From assembly GCA_009885425.1 (NCBI GenBank), contig VFKS01000382.1:1-10614 (forward strand): DNA of 10,614 nt, written 5' to 3'. The DNA comes from Novosphingobium sp. Its GTDB lineage: Bacteria; Pseudomonadota; Alphaproteobacteria; Sphingomonadales; Sphingomonadaceae. The notes under the pieces are model-generated. The model had not been told where the DNA came from, searched no databases, and saw only the letters and a program-made list of their open reading frames with translations. This document shows positions 1 through 5,657 of the stretch, one piece after another (position 1 is the stretch's first letter; the number at the start of each line of letters is the position of its first letter). Made by a program: the position numbers and the translations under genes.

Positions 1-426
1 GGCCTCGATCAGCGCCGGATGCGCGCTCAGTTCCACATCGTTCCAGCCCATGTGCGGCACTTTGATCGCTGGATCAGTCCGCTCGATCAACCGCACTTCG
101 CCGCCGATCCAGCCGAGCCCGGGGGTGCCGCCGTGTTCGGCCCCGCTGGTCGCCAGCAACTGCATCCCGACGCAAATGCCGAGGAACGGCGCGCCGCCGA
201 CATGGACCCGCTCAGCCATCGCCTCGATCAGGCCGGGGACCGCGCGCAATGCCTCGGCGCAAGCCTTGAAACTGCCCACGCCGGGCAGGACGATTCGGTC
301 TGCGGCGCGCACAACATCGGGATTGGCGGTGATGGAGACGCTGCCAGCTCCGGCAGCTTTCAGTGCGTTGGCGACCGAATGGAGATTGCCCGCGCCGTAG
401 TCGACGAGAGCCAGCACCTCAGCCAC
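1..426 (-). CDS. hisH: Imidazole glycerol phosphate synthase subunit HisH (C-terminus beyond window)
   Basis: Glutaminase subunit of imidazole glycerol phosphate synthase. It releases ammonia from glutamine and passes it to HisF in the fifth step of histidine biosynthesis (cytoplasm). The 142 visible residues show the class I amidotransferase fold: an N-terminal [12 protein letters not shown] (7-18), LPGVGSF (47-53), the nucleophile elbow [11 protein letters not shown] with Cys85, and PHMGWND (124-130), which is diagnostic for HisH. The catalytic His and Glu lie past the window edge. The start is a GTG at 426-424 preceded by AAAGG; a second GTG three codons on is a less likely alternative. 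It overlaps the end of hisB by 8 nt, so translation is probably coupled. The frame is open to the edge with no stop, as expected for a partial gene. Confidence 0.95.
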   Translation of the reverse strand, partial: MAEVLALVDYGAGNLHSVANALKAAGAGSVSITANPDVVRAADRIVLPGVGSFKACAEALRAVPGLIEAMAERVHVGGAPFLGICVGMQLLATSGAEHGGTPGLGWIGGEVRLIERTDPAIKVPHMGWNDVELSAHPALIEA

Positions 427-1012
427 CGAGCTGGCCTTTGGTCGAGGGCACTGCCCCGCCCTTGCGTGGATCAAGCTCTACCGCTTGCCGCATCGCCCGG
501 GCGAACCCCTTGAAGATGCCCTCACAGATGTGGTGGTTGTTCTGGCCATAGAGCAGCTCGATATGCAGCGTGATCCCGGCGGCCTGGGCGACCGACTGGA
601 ACCAGTGTTCGAACAGCTCGGTATCCATTTCGCCCAGCCGTTCCTGCGTGAACGCGGCATTCCAGACCAGCCAGGGCCGCCCCGAAATGTCGAGCGCGAC
701 GCGGGCCAGCGCTTCGTCCATCGGGCTATAGGCCATGCCATAGCGCCCGATCCCGCCCTTGTCCCCCAGCGCCGCCAGAATCGCCTGTCCGATCGCGATC
801 GCGCTGTCTTCGGTGGTATGGTGCTGATCGACGTGGAGATCGCCCTTGATGTGGCATTTGAGGTCGATCAGCGAGTGGCGGCTGAACTGTTCGATCATGT
901 GATCGAGAAAGCCGATCCCGGTGGAGACGTCAAAGACCCCGGTCCCGTCGAGATTGACCTCGACCAGAATGTCGGTTTCGTGGGTTTTGCGTTCGATCCG
1001 GGCGCTGCGCAT
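419..1012 (-). CDS. hisB: Imidazoleglycerol-phosphate dehydratase HisB
   Basis: Dehydrates imidazole glycerol phosphate to imidazole acetol phosphate, the sixth step of histidine synthesis, using a di-manganese centre in a large oligomer. At 197 residues it has the usual length of the monofunctional enzyme, without the phosphatase domain fused in enterobacteria. Family hallmarks are [16 protein letters not shown] (32-47), the metal-binding HHTTED (64-69) and the repeat-related [16 protein letters not shown] (160-175). The ATG at 1012 was chosen because [14 protein letters not shown] matches the family N-terminus. The frame stays open upstream to 1093, but that extension is translated from an inverted repeat and is not family sequence. 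It is first in an operon with hisH. No good Shine-Dalgarno precedes the start, and a promoter-like pair lies close enough for a leaderless mRNA. Confidence 0.96.
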   Translation of the reverse strand: MRSARIERKTHETDILVEVNLDGTGVFDVSTGIGFLDHMIEQFSRHSLIDLKCHIKGDLHVDQHHTTEDSAIAIGQAILAALGDKGGIGRYGMAYSPMDEALARVALDISGRPWLVWNAAFTQERLGEMDTELFEHWFQSVAQAAGITLHIELLYGQNNHHICEGIFKGFARAMRQAVELDPRKGGAVPSTKGQLGG

Positions 1013-1019
1013 AGGCTGG

Positions 1020-1047
1020 CCTATAAGTAGGATTCTTGTGTTGTCCA
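1020..1047 (-). promoter_or_regulatory. Putative promoter of hisB, possibly leaderless
   Basis: On the minus strand TGGACA (1047-1042) and TATAGG (1025-1020) are separated by 16 bases, a fair match to a housekeeping sigma promoter. Only seven bases separate the -10 box from the hisB ATG at 1012, so transcription would begin at or next to the start codon. The absence of an obvious ribosome binding site fits that. Assigned by eye only. Confidence 0.45.
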
Positions 1048-1062
1048 GCCTGACGGCCGGAA

Positions 1063-1146
1063 GCAACACCGGCCCGCTCCCCCTCCCGGCCACCCAACAC
1101 TAGGTTATCCTATGGGTGGCCGGGAGGGGGAGCGGGCCGGTGTTGC
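1063..1146. repeat. Perfect 34-bp inverted repeat between divergent hisB and sspB
   Basis: Bases 1063-1096 are the exact reverse complement of 1113-1146, with no mismatch in 34 bp. The 16-base centre holds a nested stem, TAGG (1101-1104) with CCTA (1109-1112) around TTAT. The arms are very GC-rich and read GCAACACCGGCCCGCTCC at the outer end. The element lies between the two promoter candidates, so it is downstream of neither gene and is not a conventional terminator. It could be an extrudable cruciform, a barrier between divergent promoters, a member of a dispersed palindromic element family, or the product of an inverted duplication. Because of the symmetry, open frames on both strands start with the same peptide [10 protein letters not shown], which can mislead start calling of both neighbours. 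Confidence 0.95.
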
Positions 1147-1149
1147 CAA

Positions 1150-1171
1150 GCAATTCGCGGAGGCGAATTGC
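1150..1171. repeat. Small hairpin with 9-bp arms next to the large palindrome
   Basis: GCAATTCGC (1150-1158) and GCGAATTGC (1163-1171) are perfect reverse complements around a GGAG loop. It begins three bases after the large inverted repeat and ends 34 bases before the sspB -35 box. It has no T-tract on either side, so it is unlikely to be an intrinsic terminator. It could be an operator or a second part of the same repeat element. Confidence 0.75.
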
Positions 1172-1205
1172 GAACAAAACATACAACCCGCAATCCCTTT
1201 CCCCC

Positions 1206-1234
1206 TTGACCATGACGCAGGGCAGCGCCACTTG
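1206..1234 (+). promoter_or_regulatory. Putative promoter of sspB, possibly leaderless
   Basis: TTGACC (1206-1211) is a strong -35 match. After 17 bases comes CACTTG (1229-1234), a weak -10. The sspB ATG begins at 1242, seven bases after the -10, so the predicted start point falls at the start codon, and no Shine-Dalgarno lies in the short gap. The -35 is good, the -10 doubtful. Confidence 0.4.
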
Positions 1235-1241
1235 TCCTCTC

Positions 1242-1724
1242 ATGAGTGACCCTGCCCCCGACAGCCTTATCCCCTATGACGATATCGTCCAGGAAGCCTT
1301 GCGGGCCGTGGTTGGCCGGGTACTGGGTCAGGTGATTGATGGTGGCGGCGTGCTGCCGGGTGACCATCATTTCTACATCACCTTCAAAACCGGTGCCCCG
1401 GGCGTGGATATTCCGACCCACCTGTCGCAGCGGTTTCCGGACGAGATGACCATCGTGCTGCAGAACAAGTTCTGGGACCTGACGGTTGGGCCGGAGCATT
1501 TTTCGGTCGGTCTATCGTTTAACCAGATGCCGTCCAAGCTGGTGATCCCGTTCTCGGCGATCACCGCATTCGTTGATCCGGCGGTTGATTTCGGGCTGCA
1601 GTTTCAGGCCGTGGTGCCCGACGAAGCCGTTCCCGAGCATGAAGCGGCCGAAAACGATGCTCCGGTTGTGACCAGCGACGACGGATCGAATGTCGTCTCG
1701 GTCGATTTCGGGCGTAAGAAGTAA
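1242..1724 (+). CDS. sspB: ClpXP adaptor SspB (alphaproteobacterial type)
   Basis: Adaptor that delivers ssrA-tagged and some other substrates to the ClpXP protease in the cytoplasm. The 160-residue protein matches the alphaproteobacterial SspB family: IPYDDIVQEALRAVVGRVL (10-28), GDHHFYITFKT (40-50), a substrate-groove region around FPDEMTIVLQNKFWDL (65-80) and FSVGLSFN (87-94). An acidic low-complexity linker (about 126-148) follows, then a C-terminal tail VVSVDFGRKK that resembles the short ClpX-docking peptide ending SspB proteins. The ATG at 1242 gives the family N-terminus. The frame is open further upstream but only through the palindrome. Its stop overlaps the next start (TAATG), making it first in an operon with the small gene and gmk. 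Confidence 0.93.
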   Translation: MSDPAPDSLIPYDDIVQEALRAVVGRVLGQVIDGGGVLPGDHHFYITFKTGAPGVDIPTHLSQRFPDEMTIVLQNKFWDLTVGPEHFSVGLSFNQMPSKLVIPFSAITAFVDPAVDFGLQFQAVVPDEAVPEHEAAENDAPVVTSDDGSNVVSVDFGRKK

Positions 1725-1987
1725 TGGCGGGCAACGCCATTCTCGCCCGGATTGCCCGCCAGAACGGCGGCAAGCTGCTCAATACCGCGATCGACGTGTT
1801 GCTGCCGGTCGACGGCGTCAGGTCTGGCAGGCCCAGCCTGGTCGGCGGGATCGTGGGCGCGGTGGCGGTGCGGGTCGCAACCCGCTCGGTCCCAGGCGCG
1901 ATCGTGGTCGGCGGAGCGGTGATCGCCAAGCGGCTTTATGACAAGCGCCGTGCGAGTTCTGCGCAAAAGGCCGCGCCCGACACTTGA
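1724..1987 (+). CDS. Small hypothetical protein with a glycine-rich hydrophobic segment
   Basis: An 87-residue protein I do not recognise. Its ATG shares an A with the sspB stop (TAATG), which argues that it is translated by coupling and is real. The N-terminal third is basic and possibly amphipathic (AILARIARQNGGKLLNTAID, 5-24). Residues 38-68 form a Gly/Val/Ala-rich hydrophobic stretch broken by Arg50 and Arg54, followed by a basic tail KRLYDKRR (69-76). This could be a membrane-associated or glycine-zipper-like peptide, but the charged residues make a normal membrane span uncertain. No enzyme motif is visible. It sits between sspB and gmk with 31 nt to the gmk start. Confidence 0.7.
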   Translation: MAGNAILARIARQNGGKLLNTAIDVLLPVDGVRSGRPSLVGGIVGAVAVRVATRSVPGAIVVGGAVIAKRLYDKRRASSAQKAAPDT

Positions 1988-2018
1988 TTTGCACCCCCGC
2001 CTTGCGGCATCAGCGCGC

Positions 2019-2666
2019 ATGGCTTTTGATACGCAACCCAATACCCTGAAGCGCCGCGGACTGATGCTGATCCTGTCCTCGCCATCGGGTGCGGGCAAGA
2101 CCACGATCAGCCGGATGCTGCTCGACCGCGATGCCGAGATCAACCTCTCGGTTTCCGCCACCACCCGGCCCAAGCGGCCTGGCGAGATCGACGGCACCCA
2201 CTATCACTTCGTCGATCAGGGCACCTTTGACCGCATGGTCGAGGAGGATGAGTTTTACGAATGGGCCATGGTGTTCGGCCATTGCTATGGCACCCCCAAG
2301 GCCCATATCCGTGCCGGCTTGAAAGAAGGCGAGGACTTCCTGTTCGATATCGACTGGCAGGGTACGCAGCAGCTTTACCAGAAAGACCAACAGGACGTTG
2401 TCCGGGTTTTCATCCTGCCCCCCAGCCTGGGTGCGCTGCACGACCGGTTGACCGGGCGCGGGACCGACAGCGCCGAAGTGATCGACGCCCGGATGGAGCG
2501 CGCCCGCGCCGAAATCAGCCACTGGGATGGCTATGACTATGTCGTGGTCAACGACGATGTCGAGGACTGCTACGCCAAGGTCGCCCAGATCCTCGCCGCC
2601 GAACGGATGAAGCGCGCCCGCCAGACCGGGCTGATCGACTTCGTCCGCGGCTTGATGAAGGATTAG
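2019..2666 (+). CDS. gmk: Guanylate kinase
   Basis: Phosphorylates GMP to GDP with ATP, an essential step in guanine nucleotide supply, in the cytoplasm. The 215-residue product has the normal length. The P-loop is SPSGAGKTT (21-29). The guanylate kinase signature follows as TTRPKRPGEIDGTHYHFV (48-65), with Arg50, Arg53 and EFYEWA (78-83) in the GMP site, and DIDWQGTQQL (110-119). The lid Arg-rich region is LHDRLTGRGTD (140-150). The start at 2019 (MAFDTQPN then LKRRGLMLILSS) fits the family. An in-frame ATG at 1938 would overlap the preceding gene by 50 nt and add atypical sequence. No strong ribosome binding site is visible. It is the last gene of the sspB operon; its stop overlaps the stop of the convergent hydrolase gene. 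Confidence 0.95.
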   Translation: MAFDTQPNTLKRRGLMLILSSPSGAGKTTISRMLLDRDAEINLSVSATTRPKRPGEIDGTHYHFVDQGTFDRMVEEDEFYEWAMVFGHCYGTPKAHIRAGLKEGEDFLFDIDWQGTQQLYQKDQQDVVRVFILPPSLGALHDRLTGRGTDSAEVIDARMERARAEISHWDGYDYVVVNDDVEDCYAKVAQILAAERMKRARQTGLIDFVRGLMKD

Positions 2667-3550
2667 GGCCAGCCCGCCCGGCCGACGTCGACTTCGGTAA
2701 CCAGCACCCTGCCCAGTGCGGCTTTCGCGGGATCAGCCGGGGCGGTCAGCATGAACAGGTGTTTGCCGGAAGGTCCGCCGAGCATACAGGCATAGCAATT
2801 GAGCTCGCCGGTCTCGATCACCTCAAACACTTCTCCGCCTGGCGCGATCAGTGCGCATTCGGGCGCCGCCGGGTTGGCGATCCAGACCGCGCCCGATGCA
2901 TCAAGGCAGATGCCATCGGGCAAGCGCGGGGCAACAGACGCCCATTCGCGGCGATTGGTCAGCACGCCGTCTGGACCGATATCCAACGCGGTCAGCCGCA
3001 GACCAAACGTTTCAGCCAGAATCAGTGTGTTGCCATCAGGCACGATGACCATTCCATTCGGGAAGCCAAAGCGTTCACCCGGCGCAGCATCGCAAACCGA
3101 GCCATCAGGCTGAACCAGCGCCAGCACTGTCGTCGGGTGATCGGCAATGACACCGGCCGGTCCGCGATCCTGCATCGCTGCATCAAGATCAAACCCGAAG
3201 TTGCCGACATAGGCCCTGCCCTGATCGTCAACGACCATATCGTTGCACAAATGCGCCGAGTAGCCCGCCAGATCGGCGTGGAGCGCGAACCGCCCATCGG
3301 GCCAGCGCCGCCAGACCTGCCGCTGGGCCATTTTGACCACCAGCAGCGAACCATCGGGCATCCAGCCGAGACCGGATGGCTGATCGTCCAGCTCCAGCTC
3401 GGTGCGCAAGTCGCCCTCCAAAGAGACCGATTTGACCGCATGGGCGTGGAAGTCTGAAAGCCACAGCCGGCCCCCAGAGTCATCGGCACGCCAGCGCGGC
3501 CCCTCGCCAAAGTAGATCCCTGTCGCCAGCGTGCGAACCGCGCGGGTCAC
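2663..3550 (-). CDS. SMP-30/gluconolactonase/LRE family hydrolase
   Basis: A 295-residue six-bladed beta-propeller of the SMP-30 (regucalcin)/gluconolactonase family, probably a cytoplasmic metal-dependent lactonase; no signal peptide is seen. The divalent-metal ligands can be located: Glu16 in FGEGPRW, Asn165 in FPNGM and Asp212 in LPDGICLD. Asn103 in HLCNDMVVDDQGRAYVGNFGFD fits the usual substrate-side residue. The start is GTG at 3550, preceded by GGGGAA within the end of the upstream SDR gene. Only three bases separate the two, so they are almost certainly cotranscribed and coupled. Its TAA overlaps the gmk TAG in a convergent arrangement. Substrate unknown: pairing with an SDR suggests hydrolysis of a lactone or enol ester in a catabolic route. 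Non-lactonase members of the family exist. Confidence 0.87.
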   Translation of the reverse strand: MTRAVRTLATGIYFGEGPRWRADDSGGRLWLSDFHAHAVKSVSLEGDLRTELELDDQPSGLGWMPDGSLLVVKMAQRQVWRRWPDGRFALHADLAGYSAHLCNDMVVDDQGRAYVGNFGFDLDAAMQDRGPAGVIADHPTTVLALVQPDGSVCDAAPGERFGFPNGMVIVPDGNTLILAETFGLRLTALDIGPDGVLTNRREWASVAPRLPDGICLDASGAVWIANPAAPECALIAPGGEVFEVIETGELNCYACMLGGPSGKHLFMLTAPADPAKAALGRVLVTEVDVGRAGWP

Positions 3551-3553
3551 CGC

Positions 3554-4369
3554 CTATTCCCCAGATGGATCGTTGAACACTTCCGGAACCCAGGCATTGA
3601 CGATCCCGCCGTCGATCGGGATCGTGGTGCCGACCACATAGTCCCCGGCCCGGCTGGCGAGATAGATCGCGCCGCCGGCGATATCTTCGGCCACGCCGAT
3701 CCGGGCATAGGGGATGCCCTTGGCGCTGCCTTCGGGGTTCTTGGCTGCAGCCTTGTTCATCTCGCTGGGATAGGCCCCCGGCGCGATGCAAGTGGCAACG
3801 ATGTTGTCCTTGATCAGCCGCGCCGCCATCCGTTTGGTCAGGTGGATCACCGCCGCCTTGCTGGCCTGATAGGAATAGGTTTCCCAGGGATTTGGGCGCA
3901 GGCCGTCGATCGAAGCGATGTTGATCACTTTCGCGGGGCGATCGAAACTGGCCGCCGCTTTGAGCAGCGGGAACAGCTTTTGCGTCAGGAAAAACAACGA
4001 CTTGACGTTGAGGTCCATCACCTTGTCCCAGCCCACTTCGGGGAAGGTTTCAAAGTCACCACCCCAGGCCGCTCCGGCATTGTTGACCAGCACATCAAGC
4101 CGGGTTTCGCGCGCGCTAAGTTCGGCCACCAATTGCGCGATCCCATCCGACTGGCTGAGATCTCCGGCCAAGCCGATCACCTTGCCAGGATAGAGCGCTT
4201 CGAATTCGGCGACGGTTTCATCAAGCTGCGCCTTCTTGCGGGCGGTGATGTAAACCCGCTCGCACCCGGCGGCGAGGTAGCCTTCGAGCAGCATCTTGCC
4301 GATCCCGCGGCTGCCCCCGGTGATCAGGGCGATCTTGCCTTCAAGGCTGAACAGTTTGGTGAAATCCAT
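3554..4369 (-). CDS. RhlG-like short-chain dehydrogenase/reductase
   Basis: A 271-residue classical SDR oxidoreductase of the cytoplasm. It has the cofactor loop TGGSRGIG (17-24), NNAG (96-99) and the complete catalytic tetrad Asn121, Ser153, Tyr167, Lys171. The residues after beta-2, ITARKK with Arg44 and no acidic residue, suggest NADP(H). The sequence closely follows my recollection of Pseudomonas RhlG over much of its length, for example the shared LDxLVNNAG, GWxKVMxLNV and the C-terminal PIDGG. RhlG is an NADPH-dependent 3-oxoacyl reductase-like enzyme, but similar proteins act on many ketones, so no symbol is given. AAGGAG lies nine bases before the ATG. It is first in an operon with the SMP-30 gene. 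It could reduce a beta-keto acyl or cyclic ketone intermediate. Confidence 0.9.
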   Translation of the reverse strand: MDFTKLFSLEGKIALITGGSRGIGKMLLEGYLAAGCERVYITARKKAQLDETVAEFEALYPGKVIGLAGDLSQSDGIAQLVAELSARETRLDVLVNNAGAAWGGDFETFPEVGWDKVMDLNVKSLFFLTQKLFPLLKAAASFDRPAKVINIASIDGLRPNPWETYSYQASKAAVIHLTKRMAARLIKDNIVATCIAPGAYPSEMNKAAAKNPEGSAKGIPYARIGVAEDIAGGAIYLASRAGDYVVGTTIPIDGGIVNAWVPEVFNDPSGE

Positions 4370-4400
4370 GAGCTTGCTCCTTGGTGCCGGTATAGCGCGC

Positions 4401-4498
4401 GGGCTTTGACAAGCTCAGCCTGAGCGGGGTTGGGTTGCAATCAGAATCTTGTTTGGGTTTGAAACCAAGGCCCGCTCAGGCTGAGCCTGTCGAAGCCC
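4401..4498. repeat. Imperfect 28-bp inverted repeat (repetitive palindromic element type)
   Basis: Bases 4401-4428 pair with 4471-4498 over 28 positions, with only two mismatches (a T/C and an A/G difference, both tolerated as G-U in RNA). A 42-base loop separates them. Each arm carries its own palindrome, GCTCAG-C-CTGAGC on one side and GCTCAGG-CTGAGC on the other. The core GGCTTCGACAGGCTCAGCCT resembles a repeat I recall at many intergenic sites in sphingomonads; this needs a genome search. It begins 16 bases after the ACAD stop (minus strand) and ends 31 bases before the RhlG-like ATG, so it may end or attenuate transcription between the two leftward gene pairs. Confidence 0.88.
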
Positions 4499-4514
4499 AG
4501 GCGCGGCATCTACC

Positions 4515-5654
4515 TCAATATCCGCTCAGCTGCGCCACGCGTTCGGCGTGGTAGTACATATCGCCCATGAATTCGGCCAGCGCGCGGTCGCGCTTCATGT
4601 AGAGGCCGATGTCGTATTCGTCGGTCATCCCGATCCCGCCGTGCATCTGGACCCCTTCCTTGACCGCCAGGCCCGCGACCTTGCCAGCCTTGGCTTTGGC
4701 GACCGAGACCATCAGGTCGGCCTTGTCCGATCCGCCATCGAGCAGTTGCTGGGCCTTGATCACGGCAGCGCGGGCAATCTCCAGTTCGGAATAGAGGTGC
4801 GCGGCGCGGTGCTGGAGCGCCTGAAACTCGCCGATCAGCTGGCCGAACTGCTTGCGCTGCTTGAGGTAGGTTGTGGTCATCTCAAAGCTGCCCATTGCCA
4901 CCCCGACGCTTTCCGCCGCCGCGCCAATCCGCCCGGCATTGAGCACCCTGTTCAGCAGTTCACGTCCGCCATCGACTTCGCCAATCACGGCATCGGCGTC
5001 GAGCTGGACATTGTCGAGCTTGAGATGTGCGGCCTGCGCACTGTCGACCAGTCGGACGACATCGAGCGACATTCCTGCCGCATCCCGAGGCACTGCAAAC
5101 AGCGTGATCCCGTCACTGTCACTGTCATCGCCAGCCGTCCGGGCCGCGACCACCAGCATATCGGCGCTGCCGCCCTGGACCACGAAGGCCTTGCTGCCGC
5201 TGAGCTTGAAGCCATTGCCCGAGCGGGTCGCGCGGGTGGCGATCCGTTCGGGGCGGTGCTTGGGACCTTCGTCGATCGCGACGGCGAACACGCTGTCACC
5301 CGCGATCAACCCCGGCAGATAGCGGCCCTTGAGATCGGCACTGGCCCCGCCGAGCGCAGTGGCGGCCATGACCGAGCTGGTCAGGAACGGTGAGGGGGTC
5401 AGGTTGCGGCCGATTTCTTCGAGCACGATCCCGGCCTCGACATGGCCCATGCCGAGCCCGCCATCGGCTTCGCCCACCAGCATTCCGGTCAGGCCCATTT
5501 CGGCAAACTGCTTCCACAGCGCGTGGCCGAACCCGTCCTTGCAATTGATGTCGCGGAAATGGCGCAGCTGCTTGGCGATATTGCCTTCGTCAGCCAAAAA
5601 CCCGCGCGCGGTGTCGGCCAGCATGGCCTGATCTTCGGTGTGATACAGCGGCAT
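4515..5654 (-). CDS. Acyl-CoA dehydrogenase-like subunit lacking the usual catalytic base
   Basis: A 379-residue ACAD-fold flavoprotein. The N-terminal helical domain is about 1-120, the middle beta domain about 121-225, and the C-terminal helical domain 230-379 with YLKQRKQFGQLIGEFQALQH (263-282) and VQMHGGIGMTDEYDIGLYMK (336-355). Both positions that supply the base in this family are glycine here by hand alignment: Gly241 in LNAGRIG, where isovaleryl-CoA dehydrogenase has Glu, and Gly364 in EFMGDMYY, where medium-chain enzymes have Glu before Gly-Thr. This fits the non-catalytic half of a heteromer with the adjacent upstream ACAD. Only three bases separate that gene's TGA from this ATG, with GGGAG before the start. 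A stand-alone enzyme with an unusual base is the alternative. Confidence 0.9.
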   Translation of the reverse strand: MPLYHTEDQAMLADTARGFLADEGNIAKQLRHFRDINCKDGFGHALWKQFAEMGLTGMLVGEADGGLGMGHVEAGIVLEEIGRNLTPSPFLTSSVMAATALGGASADLKGRYLPGLIAGDSVFAVAIDEGPKHRPERIATRATRSGNGFKLSGSKAFVVQGGSADMLVVAARTAGDDSDSDGITLFAVPRDAAGMSLDVVRLVDSAQAAHLKLDNVQLDADAVIGEVDGGRELLNRVLNAGRIGAAAESVGVAMGSFEMTTTYLKQRKQFGQLIGEFQALQHRAAHLYSELEIARAAVIKAQQLLDGGSDKADLMVSVAKAKAGKVAGLAVKEGVQMHGGIGMTDEYDIGLYMKRDRALAEFMGDMYYHAERVAQLSGY

Positions 5655-5657
5655 GGT

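Noticed and set aside
1205..1241. Earlier sspB start at the ATG at 1212
   Set aside because: It would add a ten-residue segment (MTQGSATCPL) not typical of the family, it lies directly after the -35 box, and no ribosome site precedes it.
4389..4412. TTGTCA and TATACC upstream of the RhlG-like gene as a promoter
   Set aside because: The boxes are only 12 bases apart, too close for a normal sigma-70-type promoter, and the -35-like box is part of the inverted repeat.
4548..5393. Open frame of 281 codons on the plus strand
   Set aside because: Fully antisense to the 379-residue ACAD gene, which has clear family sequence and a ribosome binding site. No domain is seen in the shadow frame.
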